Below, one piece after another: positions 17,788-26,321 of a stretch of DNA of 64,000 nucleotides; the first letter of the stretch is position 1; every line of letters begins with the position of its first letter. Below the pieces are notes generated by a model. It made no database searches. It was given only the letters and a program-made list of their open reading frames with translations, and was not told where the DNA came from. The position numbers and the translations under genes were made by a program. Source of the stretch: Kingella potus (GTDB lineage Bacteria > Pseudomonadota > Gammaproteobacteria > Burkholderiales > Neisseriaceae); assembly GCF_900451175.1 (NCBI RefSeq), contig NZ_UGJJ01000001.1, positions 620,001 to 684,000 on the forward strand, in the 5' to 3' direction.

Positions 17788-19023
17788 TTAGTAGCCTTTG
17801 GATTCGGGAGCGGACGCTCCGGAAGCTGCTGCTGCGGGAGCAGATGCTGCGGAGGCAGAAGCCGCAGGAGCGGAAGCTGCAGAAGCCGCACCCGCTGCCG
17901 CACCGCCGGCAGGCTGGTAGGCAGTATCGCTCAGTTTTTTGGTCATGATTTCGGGATGGTCTTCACCCTCTACAACCAACTGACCCAAAGCACCTTTGTT
18001 GAACGCACGGAAGATGGAGTGGTCGACAATGGTGAAGCTGCCCGGAATATCGACTTTGAATTCGATGATGGCCGCGCCGCCTGCGGGAATCAGCGTGCTT
18101 TGTACGTTTTCGTTAACCAGCTTGCCGCCTTCAACATAAACTTTGTCGAAGATTTCGCCGATAACGTGGAAGGAAGACACGAGGTTCGGGCCGCCGTTGC
18201 CGACATACATGCGCACGGTCTCGCCGACTTTGGCTTTGAGCGCGTTGTCGCCCGCAATCGCGCCTACGTGGCCGTTGAATACCACATAGTCGGCATCTTC
18301 GCGGATGGCTTTATCCATATCGAAAGGCTGGTGTCCGGGTTCGCCGTATTTGCCTTTGGTGTAGAAGTCGCCCTGTACGATGTAGAACTCTTTGTCCACT
18401 TTTGGCAGGCCTTCTTTGGGTTCGACCAGTACCAAGCCGTACATACCGTTGCCGATGTGCATACCCACAGGAGCTACGGCGCAGTGGTAGATGTACAGGC
18501 CGGATTGCAGGGCTTTCCAGCGGAAAGTAGAAGTACGGCCGGGAGCGGTAAACGTGGCAGCCGCGCCGCCGCCCTGTCCGGTAGAAGCGTGGAAGTCGAC
18601 GTTATGGGGAACGGTGGAAGAGGGGTGGTTGGAGAATTCCACTTCCACGGTATCGCCTTCGCGCACACGGATCATCTGACCCGGAACGTCGCCGTTGAAT
18701 GTCCAGTAGGTGTAATCGACACCGTCGGCCATTTTCATGGTTTTTTCAACGGTTTCCATTTTCACTTTGACCAAAGCAGCATGGTCGCGATCCACCGGAG
18801 GCGGAACCTGCGGAGCGTGTGTGGTTACCGCATCGATAACGGGAAGCTGATCCACAGGCACATCGGCTTCGGCGGATTGGGGCGCTTCAGGTGCGGCAGA
18901 AGCGGTTTGCGCGGCAGGCGCACTTCCGCCCGCAGGCTGAACCGCAGCCTGCTTGTTATCGTCGTTACACGCCGTAAGGGCGAATGCGGCGGCAATCAGT
19001 GCAGCTAAGGTTTGGCGTTTCAT
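17788..19023 (-). CDS. aniA: Copper-containing nitrite reductase AniA
   Basis: AniA reduces nitrite to nitric oxide and is anchored in the outer membrane. The 411-residue protein has a lipobox LTAC (Cys18), a Pro/Ala-rich linker and two cupredoxin domains. Copper ligands are visible in VPHNVDFHA, in IYHCAVAPVGMHIGNGM (type 1 Cys and Met, type 2 His), in SFHVIGE and in IVDHSIF. The tail, about 40 residues of AAGAASAASAPAAS-type repeats, resembles the O-glycosylated C-terminus of gonococcal AniA. Its 5' region has a perfect FNR box. It is divergent from norB, whose product removes the NO it makes. Confidence 0.97.
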   Translation of the reverse strand: MKRQTLAALIAAAFALTACNDDNKQAAVQPAGGSAPAAQTASAAPEAPQSAEADVPVDQLPVIDAVTTHAPQVPPPVDRDHAALVKVKMETVEKTMKMADGVDYTYWTFNGDVPGQMIRVREGDTVEVEFSNHPSSTVPHNVDFHASTGQGGGAAATFTAPGRTSTFRWKALQSGLYIYHCAVAPVGMHIGNGMYGLVLVEPKEGLPKVDKEFYIVQGDFYTKGKYGEPGHQPFDMDKAIREDADYVVFNGHVGAIAGDNALKAKVGETVRMYVGNGGPNLVSSFHVIGEIFDKVYVEGGKLVNENVQSTLIPAGGAAIIEFKVDIPGSFTIVDHSIFRAFNKGALGQLVVEGEDHPEIMTKKLSDTAYQPAGGAAAGAASAASAPAASASAASAPAAAASGASAPESKGY

Positions 19024-19070
19024 AGTTACTTTCCTTTTACTGGGTTACGTTCACAATTTACGTGGGGAGT

Positions 19071-19112
19071 ATTATGGATTACTCATCTTAACATTTATTT
19101 GATATAAATCAA
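19071..19112 (-). promoter_or_regulatory. FNR-dependent aniA promoter
   Basis: TTGATATAAATCAA (19099-19112) is a perfect FNR box. On the minus strand a -10 element CATAAT lies at 19076-19071, which puts the start site near 19064. The FNR box centre (19105.5) is then 41.5 bp upstream, the spacing of a class II FNR-activated promoter. There is no separate -35 element, as expected. Confidence 0.85.
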
Positions 19113-19280
19113 ATATGGGCTATTAACACTCCGTTCAGCCCGCCGCGCCTATTCCAATATAGAAGCAGTATGGTTTAAGCTACGGAAAAATAAAAAACTA
19201 TTCAAATTCGTTTTGAAAACGGACCGATGGCGGCAAAAATTTCCGCATGATGCAAAAAAGCAATTTCATTGTTCGGACGC

Positions 19281-19332
19281 TTTATTTTCCCATCCGCCCG
19301 TGCTACAATTCTTAACATTCATATTTTATGAA
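19281..19332 (+). promoter_or_regulatory. norB promoter with operator-like palindrome
   Basis: A -35-like TTTATT (19281-19286), a 17-bp spacer and TACAAT (19304-19309) predict a start near 19316. The perfect palindrome TTCATATTTTATGAA (19318-19332) lies at the start site, where a repressor would block transcription. Meningococcal norB is repressed by the NO sensor NsrR, so an NsrR site is a reasonable inference. Confidence 0.6.
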
Positions 19333-19379
19333 TTTTAATTGAATTTCAATTTCAACACAACCACCCTAGGAGCATAATC

Positions 19380-21626
19380 ATGGGACAGTATAAAAAGCTA
19401 TGGTTCCTGCTTTTCGCAGTACTGGCTGTCTGTTTTACCATCCTCGGCTATATGGGCGCGGAGGTCTATAAGAAAGCACCTCCCTACCCTGAAAAAGTCG
19501 TTACCGCCTCCGGCCAGGTCATCATGACCAAAGACGACATTCTGGCCGGCCAGTCCGCATGGCAGTCTACCGGCGGCATGGAAATCGGCTCGGTTCTCGG
19601 CCACGGCGCGTATCAGGCACCCGACTGGACGGCCGACTGGCTGCACCGCGAGCTGATTGCCTGGCTCGACATTACCGCGCAAGAGCGTTTTGCCAAAAAA
19701 TACGAAGAGCTGGACGCTTCGCAACAAGCCGTTCTGCGTACCGAGCTGGCCGACGAATACCGCAACAAAGGCCGTGTGAATGCGGAAGGCAACGTCGTTA
19801 TCAGCGAAACCCGCAAAAAAGCCGTCGAATCCGTCGCACCGTATTACATCACCCTGTACGGCAACGACGCTTCGATGAAGCAGACGCGCGACAACTTCGC
19901 CATGAAAGACAACACCCTGCCGAGCGAAGAAGCGCGTAAAAAGCTGACCAACTTCTTCTTCTGGACCGCGTGGTCTGCTTCGGCAAACCGTCCGGACAAA
20001 GAATTTACCTACACCAACAACTGGCCGCACGAGCCGCTGATCAATAATGTGCCGACTACTGAAAACTATATGTGGTCGTTTACCAGCATCGTTCTGCTGC
20101 TGAGCGGTATCGGCCTGTTGCTGTGGGGTTACTCCTTCCTGACCAAGCACGAAGAAGTGCAGCCGCCCGCCGAAGATCCGCTGGCGAAAATCGAGCTGAC
20201 TCCCTCGCAAAAAGCATTGGGCAAATACGTTTTCCTGACCGTTGCCCTGTTTATCGCGCAGATTCTGCTCGGCGGCCTGACCGCGCACTACACCATCGAA
20301 GGCCAGCACTTCTACGGCATCGACTTCTCCGCGTGGCTGCCCTACTCCCTGGCGCGTACATGGCACATCCAATCCGCCATTTTCTGGATTGCAACGGGCT
20401 TTCTGACCGCCGGCCTTTTCCTCGCCCCCATCATCAACGGCGGCAAAGACCCCAAATTCCAACGTGCGGGCGTAAACTTCCTCTACATCGCCCTCTTTAT
20501 CGTGGTATTGGGTTCTTACGGCGGCAACTTCCTTGCCCTGAGCGACAATATGCCCGCCCAACTGAACTTCTGGTTCGGCCACCAGGGCTACGAATACCTG
20601 GATTTGGGACGCTTCTGGCAGCTCCTGCTGATGGTCGGCCTGCTGCTGTGGCTCTTCCTGATGGTGCGCTGCACATTCAACGCCTTTAAAGAGAAAAACA
20701 CCGATAAAAACCTGCTGGCCATCTTCGTTGCCTCCATGGTCGGTGTGGGCGTGTTCTACGCACCCGGCCTGTTCTACGGCGAACATACCCCGATTGCCGT
20801 GATGGAATACTGGCGTTGGTGGGTGGTTCACCTGTGGGTGGAAGGCTTCTTCGAAGTATTCGCCACCGCATCGTTTGCCTTCATTTTCTTCAACATGGGC
20901 TTCATCCGCCGCAACACCGCCACCGCAGCCACTCTGGCCGCAGCCGCCATCTTCATGCTCGGCGGCGTGCCCGGCACCCTGCACCACCTGTATTTCTCGG
21001 GTTCCACCTCCGCCTCCATGGCCATCGGCGCATGTTTCTCCGCGCTGGAAGTCGTACCCCTGATCCTGCTGGGCCGTGAGGCATACGAACACTGGTCTTA
21101 CCAAAACGCCGCACCGTGGGCCAAACGTCTGCGCTGGCCGCTGATGTGTTTCGTTGCCGTAGCCTTTTGGAACATGATTGGCGCGGGCGTATTCGGCTTC
21201 CTGATCAACCCGCCGATCTCCCTGTTCTACATCCAGGGCTTGAACACCACTGCGGTACACGCGCACTCGGCACTGTTCGGCGTATACGGCTTCCTGGCAC
21301 TGGGCTTCGTATTGCTGGTTGCCCTGTATCTGAAACCGAACGACCACTTCAACGACAGCCTGATGACTTGGGGCTTCTGGATGCTCAACGGCGGCCTGGT
21401 CGGCATGATCGCCACCAGCCTGCTGCCCGTAGGCGTTATCCAGGCGGCGGCCAGCATTACCCACGGCCTGTGGTATGCCCGCAGCGAAGGCTTCCTGCAA
21501 CAAGAGCTGCTGGAAATGCTGCGCTGGATTCGAACCCTGTCCGACCTCATCTTCATCGCCGGCGGCTGCTGCTTCGCATGGCAGGCCACCAAAACCGTGT
21601 TCGGTTTGGGTAAAAAAACCGCCTAG
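19380..21626 (+). CDS. norB: Quinol-dependent nitric oxide reductase
   Basis: NorB reduces 2 NO to N2O in the inner membrane and takes electrons from quinol. At 748 residues it is the long qNor form, in which the N-terminal part replaces the cytochrome c subunit. There is a first membrane segment, a periplasmic domain of about 200 residues, then about 12 membrane segments. These include HIQSAIFWIATGF, the FeB-site region WWVVHLWVEGFFEVF with conserved His and Glu, and LHHLYFSG. TAGGAG lies 7 nt before the ATG. It is divergent from aniA, and the pair performs truncated denitrification from nitrite to N2O. Confidence 0.96.
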   Translation: MGQYKKLWFLLFAVLAVCFTILGYMGAEVYKKAPPYPEKVVTASGQVIMTKDDILAGQSAWQSTGGMEIGSVLGHGAYQAPDWTADWLHRELIAWLDITAQERFAKKYEELDASQQAVLRTELADEYRNKGRVNAEGNVVISETRKKAVESVAPYYITLYGNDASMKQTRDNFAMKDNTLPSEEARKKLTNFFFWTAWSASANRPDKEFTYTNNWPHEPLINNVPTTENYMWSFTSIVLLLSGIGLLLWGYSFLTKHEEVQPPAEDPLAKIELTPSQKALGKYVFLTVALFIAQILLGGLTAHYTIEGQHFYGIDFSAWLPYSLARTWHIQSAIFWIATGFLTAGLFLAPIINGGKDPKFQRAGVNFLYIALFIVVLGSYGGNFLALSDNMPAQLNFWFGHQGYEYLDLGRFWQLLLMVGLLLWLFLMVRCTFNAFKEKNTDKNLLAIFVASMVGVGVFYAPGLFYGEHTPIAVMEYWRWWVVHLWVEGFFEVFATASFAFIFFNMGFIRRNTATAATLAAAAIFMLGGVPGTLHHLYFSGSTSASMAIGACFSALEVVPLILLGREAYEHWSYQNAAPWAKRLRWPLMCFVAVAFWNMIGAGVFGFLINPPISLFYIQGLNTTAVHAHSALFGVYGFLALGFVLLVALYLKPNDHFNDSLMTWGFWMLNGGLVGMIATSLLPVGVIQAAASITHGLWYARSEGFLQQELLEMLRWIRTLSDLIFIAGGCCFAWQATKTVFGLGKKTA

Positions 21627-21640
21627 TCCGGCTTGAACGC

Positions 21641-21686
21641 AAAAGGCCGTCTGAAAACCATATTCTGGTTTTCAGACGGCCTTTTT
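21641..21686 (+). terminator. Uptake-sequence hairpin terminator of norB
   Basis: AAAAGGCCGTCTGAAAACCA and its complement (end 21686) flank a 5-nt loop and are followed by T residues. It lies 15 bp after the norB stop. Confidence 0.8.
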
Positions 21687-21699
21687 GCTGCGGTAGAAA

Positions 21700-21850
21700 C
21701 GCGTGCGTCGCTTTGGCGACACACCCTACCTTCGATGCAGACAGCGGGATGGAGGTTTTTATTGCGCTATAAACACAAAAGCAAACACAAAAGAGTTTCA
21801 GACGGCCTCTACTGTTATGTAGTGTGTATCGCCCCGGCGACGCACGCGGT
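21700..21850. repeat. Degenerate GTAG-type REP pair
   Basis: An inverted half-unit (GCGTGCGTCGC to ACACCCTAC) lies at 21703-21730. A decayed direct half-unit (TAGTGTGTATCGCC to GCGACGCACGCG) lies near 21821-21849. The rest of 21687-22041 has three uptake sequences and no gene. Confidence 0.6.
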
Positions 21851-22041
21851 TGCGGCTGTTTGCATGGCGGTTGGGAAAACGGAAACAGAGGCCGTCTGAA
21901 AGCGCAGCTCCAACGAAGTTAAAACACAGAATCGGCACATCCGAAATGCCGTTCGCGCTTTTCAGACGGCCTCTTTCCTTCTTCCTCATATCACACAGAC
22001 GGTTTCCAGCAAAACAAGTACACCGCAACCGTCGGCAGCGG

Positions 22042-23292
22042 TTAGGAGATGCGGTCGATTTTCGCGCCGACGCGGCCGAGTTTGCTTTCAATGTGTTCGT
22101 AGCCCCGATCCAGATGGTAGATGCGTTCGACCACGGTTTCGCCCTCTGCAACGAGGCCGGCAATCACCAGGCTGGCGGAGGCGCGCAGGTCGGTGGCCAT
22201 CACGGTGGCACCGGAGAGCTTGGCCACGCCGCTGACAAAGGCCGTGTTGCCTTCGGTGGAAATGTCCGCGCCCATGCGGTTGAGTTCGGGAACGTGCATA
22301 AAGCGGTTTTCAAAGATGGTTTCTATCACTTTTGCCGAGCCTTCGGCCACGGCGTTCATTGCCATAAACTGCGCCTGCATATCGGTGGGGAAACCCGGAT
22401 GTTCGCTGGTGCGGATGCTGACGGCTTTGGGGCGGCGGTTCATTTCGATGGCAATCCAGTCGCTGCCGGTTTCGATGCTTGCGCCGGCTTCGGCGAGTTT
22501 GTCGAGCACCGCCTCCATGGTTTTCGGGGCGGCGTTGCGCAGTACGACCTTGCCGCCGGTCATGGCTACGGCGCAGAGGAAAGTACCCGCTTCAATGCGG
22601 TCGGGCACGACGCTGTGTTCGCAGCCGTGCAGCTCTTTCACGCCCTCCACCGTCATTGTGGCCGTGCCGATACCGCTGATTTTCGCGCCCATTTTGACTA
22701 AGCACTCGGCCAAATCCACCACTTCGGGTTCGACGGCGCAGTTTTCCAGCACGGTCGTACCCTCTGCCAGCGTGGCCGCCATGAGGAGGTTTTCCGTGCC
22801 GCCCACCGTTACCACGTCCATCACCACCCGTGTGCCTTTCAGACGGCCTCGGGCTTTGACATAGCCGTGTTCGATAACGATCTGCGCCCCCATGGCTTCC
22901 AGGCCTTTCAAATGCTGGTCTACGGGGCGCGAGCCGATGGCGCAGCCGCCCGGCAGGCTGACTTGGGCTTCGCCGAAACGGGCGAGCGTCGGGCCGAGGA
23001 CGAGGATGGAGGCACGCATGGTTTTCACCAGCTCGTAGGGGGCGCAGGTGTTGTTGACGGTGCCGCCGTTGATTTCAAATTCGGAGATATTGTCGGTCAG
23101 CACGCGCGCGCCCATGCCTTGCAGCAGTTTCTGCGTGGTTTTCACATCGCGCAGCATGGGTACGTTTTTCAGGCGCAGCGTGCCGCCGGTGAGCAGGCCG
23201 GCACACATCAGCGGCAGGGCGGCGTTTTTCGCGCCGGATACGGTGATTTCGCCGTGCAGCGGGCCGTTGGCGGAAATTTTGAGTTTGTCCAT
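22042..23292 (-). CDS. murA: UDP-N-acetylglucosamine 1-carboxyvinyltransferase
   Basis: MurA catalyses the first committed step of peptidoglycan synthesis, transferring enolpyruvate from PEP to UDP-GlcNAc in the cytoplasm. The 416-residue length is normal. Lys22 lies in SGAKNAALPLMCA. The active-site loop has Cys115 in SLPGGCAIGSRPVDQHL, the residue that fosfomycin modifies. The protein ends in LDRGYEHIESKLGRVGAKIDRIS. An uptake sequence is read in frame as ARGRLKGT. It lies 42 bp downstream of ibaG, an arrangement also found in other proteobacteria. Confidence 0.97.
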   Translation of the reverse strand: MDKLKISANGPLHGEITVSGAKNAALPLMCAGLLTGGTLRLKNVPMLRDVKTTQKLLQGMGARVLTDNISEFEINGGTVNNTCAPYELVKTMRASILVLGPTLARFGEAQVSLPGGCAIGSRPVDQHLKGLEAMGAQIVIEHGYVKARGRLKGTRVVMDVVTVGGTENLLMAATLAEGTTVLENCAVEPEVVDLAECLVKMGAKISGIGTATMTVEGVKELHGCEHSVVPDRIEAGTFLCAVAMTGGKVVLRNAAPKTMEAVLDKLAEAGASIETGSDWIAIEMNRRPKAVSIRTSEHPGFPTDMQAQFMAMNAVAEGSAKVIETIFENRFMHVPELNRMGADISTEGNTAFVSGVAKLSGATVMATDLRASASLVIAGLVAEGETVVERIYHLDRGYEHIESKLGRVGAKIDRIS

Positions 23293-23334
23293 AACAGGGC
23301 TTTCGTGGGAAGAACGGGAAAGAAAACCGGCGCG

Positions 23335-23583
23335 TTATGCGTTTTTCGCCGCCCATTCGGCGGGTGTGGCGGCCACGGAAACGGAAAGCGCGTGCAATTC
23401 GTTGGAAGCCAGCTTGTCGGCCAGGCCGTCCTTAATTAGGCGGTGGCGGGCGAGGCGGGCTTTGCCTTCAAAGGCGGAGGAAACGATCACCGCGAAAAAG
23501 TGGTGGCCGTCGCCCTCCACTTCGAGGTGTTCGCAGGGAACGACGGCGGCAATCAGTTCTTTGACCTGTTCGGGGTGCAGCAT
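23335..23583 (-). CDS. ibaG: BolA/IbaG family protein
   Basis: This is a small BolA-fold protein of 82 residues. The start is the ATG at 23583 with AAAGGAC upstream; the frame continues further up but only through uptake-sequence DNA. MLHPEQVKELIAAVVPCEHLEVEGDGHHFFAVIVSSAFEGKARLARHRLI shows the BolA class II helix and the VxGDGxHF motif. IbaG-type proteins partner monothiol glutaredoxins in Fe-S handling. It is followed by murA on the same strand. Confidence 0.9.
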   Translation of the reverse strand: MLHPEQVKELIAAVVPCEHLEVEGDGHHFFAVIVSSAFEGKARLARHRLIKDGLADKLASNELHALSVSVAATPAEWAAKNA

Positions 23584-23682
23584 GGGTGTGTCCTTTAAAT
23601 CGTTGGTTTTGAAAAAGGCGCGATTATACCGTATCGGCAAGGCGGGTCTGCCGCAATGTATCCTGCGGCGTGAAACGGAGGA

Positions 23683-23718
23683 GGCCGTCTGAAAACGGCA
23701 CCCGCTTTTCAGACGGCC
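23683..23718. terminator. Uptake-sequence hairpin between ibaG and folE2
   Basis: Inverted GGCCGTCTGAAAA arms flank a 10-nt loop. It lies upstream of both divergent genes, so here it marks the intergenic region rather than a clear 3' end. Confidence 0.5.
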
Positions 23719-23820
23719 GCTATCAAACAATAGCCGTTCGCAATATACATTGCCGCCAAACCGCCGCAGCTATATACTGCCGCCTTTTCCGCACACCGCA
23801 CAATCAAGGAACACACACGC

Positions 23821-24594
23821 ATGAGCGCCATCGCCGACGTGCAAAGCAGCAAAGACCTGCGCAATCTGCCGATCAACCAAGTCGGCATCAAAGACCTCCG
23901 TTTCCCCGTCCAAATCCTTACCGCCTCCGGCATCCAATCCACCATCGCCCGCCTCACCATGACCGTGCGCCTGCCTGCCGATCAGAAAGGCACGCATATG
24001 TCGCGCTTCGTCGCCCTGATGGAAAGCCGCCAACGCCCGCTGGACTACGGCGAATTGCAGAACCTTACCCAGCAGATGCTCGAGCTGCTCGACGCGGACG
24101 CAGGGGAAATCAGCATTTCCTTCCCCTTCTTCCGCAGCAAATCCGCCCCCGTTTCCGGCATCCGTTCCCTGCTCGACTACGATGTCGGCCTCAGCGGCAG
24201 GGTTGCCGGCGGCGCGTATTCCTACGGCCTCAAAGTGCTGGTTCCCGTTACCAGCCTCTGCCCCTGCTCGAAAGAAATCTCGCAATACGGTGCACACAAC
24301 CAACGCTCGCACGTAACCGTTTCCCTAATCTGCCGCCAAGACGTGCCGCCGGAAGACATCATCGATATTGTCGAAGAACAGGCCTCCTGCCAGCTCTACG
24401 GCCTGCTCAAACGCCCCGATGAGAAATACGTTACCGAACGCGCCTACGAAAACCCGAAATTCGTCGAAGACATGGTGCGCGATGTCGCCGTTGCCCTGCG
24501 CGGCGATCCCCGTATCGAATCGTTTACCGTCGAAAGCGAAAACTTCGAAAGCATCCACAACCACTCCGCCTACGCCTGCATTGCCTATCCCTAA
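23821..24594 (+). CDS. folE2: GTP cyclohydrolase FolE2 (type IB)
   Basis: FolE2 converts GTP to 7,8-dihydroneopterin triphosphate at the start of folate synthesis. The protein has 257 residues. GTHMSRFVALME and the metal-binding cysteine region LCPCSKEISQYGAHNQRSHVTV are diagnostic of the FolE2 family. ESIHNHSAYACI closes the protein. AAGGAA precedes the ATG. FolE2 can work with metals other than zinc and is often induced by zinc shortage, but I could not find a convincing Zur box upstream. Confidence 0.95.
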   Translation: MSAIADVQSSKDLRNLPINQVGIKDLRFPVQILTASGIQSTIARLTMTVRLPADQKGTHMSRFVALMESRQRPLDYGELQNLTQQMLELLDADAGEISISFPFFRSKSAPVSGIRSLLDYDVGLSGRVAGGAYSYGLKVLVPVTSLCPCSKEISQYGAHNQRSHVTVSLICRQDVPPEDIIDIVEEQASCQLYGLLKRPDEKYVTERAYENPKFVEDMVRDVAVALRGDPRIESFTVESENFESIHNHSAYACIAYP

Positions 24595-24621
24595 GCCTTC
24601 GCCGCAGCAGCCGCACAAAAA

Positions 24622-24666
24622 AGAGGCCGTCTGAAAAACCTGTCGCACGGTTTTCAGACGGCCTCT
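24622..24666 (+). terminator. Uptake-sequence hairpin terminator of folE2
   Basis: Inverted GAGGCCGTCTGAAAA arms lie about 30 bp after the folE2 stop. Confidence 0.7.
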
Positions 24667-24722
24667 GTGCTGCCGCACACGCGATTCGTACTTTTCAAAT
24701 GTCCTTTGTGCGGCGGCGGGGA

Positions 24723-24905
24723 ACGTGTGCACGGCTGCGCCACACACCCTGCAAACATCCGCGTAGGGTGTGTCGCATCAAGGCGACGCACGCGGATGAT
24801 GCTTTTCAGACGGCATCATATTTCTGCACGAAAAGACCGTATGCGTGGCTGTGCCGCACACCCTGCAACTATTCCGCGCGGGGTGTATCGCCACAAGTCG
24901 CACGC
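24723..24905. repeat. GTAG-type REP pairs, partly decayed
   Basis: One good inverted pair (about 24726-24795) is followed by a decayed one (about 24840-24905), with an AT-dialect uptake sequence (ATGCCGTCTGAA, inverted) near 24806-24817 between them. No gene is present in 24595-24994. Confidence 0.65.
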
Positions 24906-24926
24906 GTTTCTGCCGGAAGGATATAT

Positions 24927-24963
24927 AAGGCCGTCTGAAAACAGTTTTTCAGACGGCCTCTTT
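24927..24963 (-). terminator. Uptake-sequence hairpin terminator of lolA
   Basis: Inverted AGGCCGTCTGAAAA arms with a 4-nt loop lie about 30 bp beyond the lolA stop. Confidence 0.7.
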
Positions 24964-24994
24964 ATTATTGCAGACGCACGGAAACGGTATCGCC

Positions 24995-25600
24995 CTACTG
25001 GCTCAATACGTCCGCATCTTTGGGCGGTGTAAAGACAAACGCGCTGCGGGGGATGTTCGGGTGTGTGTCGATGTTGTCGAAGCGGATGACGGTTTGGTTG
25101 CCGAAGCCGTCTTTCAGCTCCATGGCAGCGAGCGTGCCGCCTTTGAAACCGATGCGGATGTACTGGTAGCCGCCGTTGTTTTTCTTCGGGCTGGCGAGTA
25201 CGTAGTCGATGCCGCCGGCCGTGCCGTCTTCTTTGAGCGTATAGCTGGTGTCGAGCGCGTTTTTGTCGGAAAGGATGGCGGCCGGGCTGTCGCCGATGGC
25301 TTGGGACTGGTCGGACTTGGTTACCTGCTTCAAATCGGCATCGTAAAGCCAGATGGTTTTGCCGTCGCCGACAATGGTTTGTTTATAGGGTTTGCCGTAT
25401 TCCCAACGGAAAAGGCCGGGGCGGAGGATTTGGAAAGTGCCGCCGGAAGTCTGCGTTTTCTTTTTGCTTTTGACGGTTTGGCTGAACGTGCCGGCAATGC
25501 CGTCGGCATCGGCATTGAATTTTTTCAGCGCGTCGACACCGCCCGCGTGTGCGGCGGAAAAAGCGGCGGCAAGGGTCAGGATGAGTGCGGTGCGTTTCAT
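24995..25600 (-). CDS. lolA: Outer-membrane lipoprotein carrier protein LolA
   Basis: LolA ferries lipoproteins across the periplasm from LolCDE to LolB. The 201-residue precursor starts at the ATG at 25600, with AAGGA upstream, and has the signal peptide MKRTALILTLAAAFSAAHA. GTFSQTV, SGGTFQILRPGLFRWEYGKPYKQTIVGDGKTIWLYDADLKQV and the closing region FDNIDTHPNIPRSAFVFTPPKDADVLSQ match LolA. It carries no lipobox, as expected for a soluble carrier. Confidence 0.94.
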   Translation of the reverse strand: MKRTALILTLAAAFSAAHAGGVDALKKFNADADGIAGTFSQTVKSKKKTQTSGGTFQILRPGLFRWEYGKPYKQTIVGDGKTIWLYDADLKQVTKSDQSQAIGDSPAAILSDKNALDTSYTLKEDGTAGGIDYVLASPKKNNGGYQYIRIGFKGGTLAAMELKDGFGNQTVIRFDNIDTHPNIPRSAFVFTPPKDADVLSQ

Positions 25601-25787
25601 AGCGGTGTCCTTGGGCTTATGGTGTAACAAAGGCGGCAGTATAGCGGCGCGGAGGTGTCCGGCAAGGGGCGCGGCGGGGATTTAAGTTGTGTAAAGCGGA
25701 TAATGCCTTGTACCGCTGCGGGTTTTGTATTCGGACGGCTGGTTTTTTGACATTTATTTTGACATTTGTGCGACACGGAAAACGGCA

Positions 25788-25829
25788 GGAGGCCGTCTGA
25801 AAACGGCTTGCTGCCGTTTTCAGACGGCC
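25788..25829. terminator. Uptake-sequence hairpin
   Basis: Inverted GGCCGTCTGAAAACGGC arms lie between the small membrane protein gene and lolA. It probably ends transcription of the small gene on the minus strand. Confidence 0.6.
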
Positions 25830-25854
25830 TCGCAAGCCACGGTGCGCAAGACGC

Positions 25855-26103
25855 TCAACGGCCGGAGCAGCCGCCGTATTTCTGCCCGCAGCGGGTAATC
25901 AGGCGGCGGCAGACGGGCAGCAGCGGAGAGGCAAACAGAAAAGAAGTGGCCAGCGCGACGGTCAGCAGCACGGCCAGCGGCTTGGAGAGTATTTTGAAAT
26001 GGAAAAGATGCGCCATCACAAAATTCACGGCGCAGGTAAACAGGAAGACATAGCAAAGCCCGACGGCACACAGCAGGAGCGGGCATAAGACCGAGCGTTT
26101 CAT
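25855..26103 (-). CDS. Small hypothetical membrane protein
   Basis: This 82-residue frame encodes two hydrophobic segments (about 6-27 and 41-62) and a basic, cysteine-containing tail. No family was recognised. There is no good ribosome-binding site before the ATG, so the gene is plausible but not certain. A longer frame from 26152 overlaps it in another phase and looks less protein-like. Confidence 0.4.
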   Translation of the reverse strand: MKRSVLCPLLLCAVGLCYVFLFTCAVNFVMAHLFHFKILSKPLAVLLTVALATSFLFASPLLPVCRRLITRCGQKYGGCSGR

Positions 26104-26321
26104 AAACCAAAACCGAATATGTGGGAGGCGCGATTATAACCGCGCGACGCATACGGAAAACGCAAACGGCGGATTAAATCCGGTAAATCCCAACGGCACG
26201 GCGGGCGGACAAACGGCAGTCTTTCCCATCCGCAAGCGGCGGCACGATCAATTCCGCTATAATCCCGCATCCCGCCCGCCGCCCAACCCGTTTTCAGACG
26301 GCCTCTGCCGTACACACCCCG

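Noticed and set aside
23730..23820. Zur box upstream of folE2
   Set aside because: Only a weak GCAATATACATTGC dyad is present, without similarity to the known neisserial Zur site.
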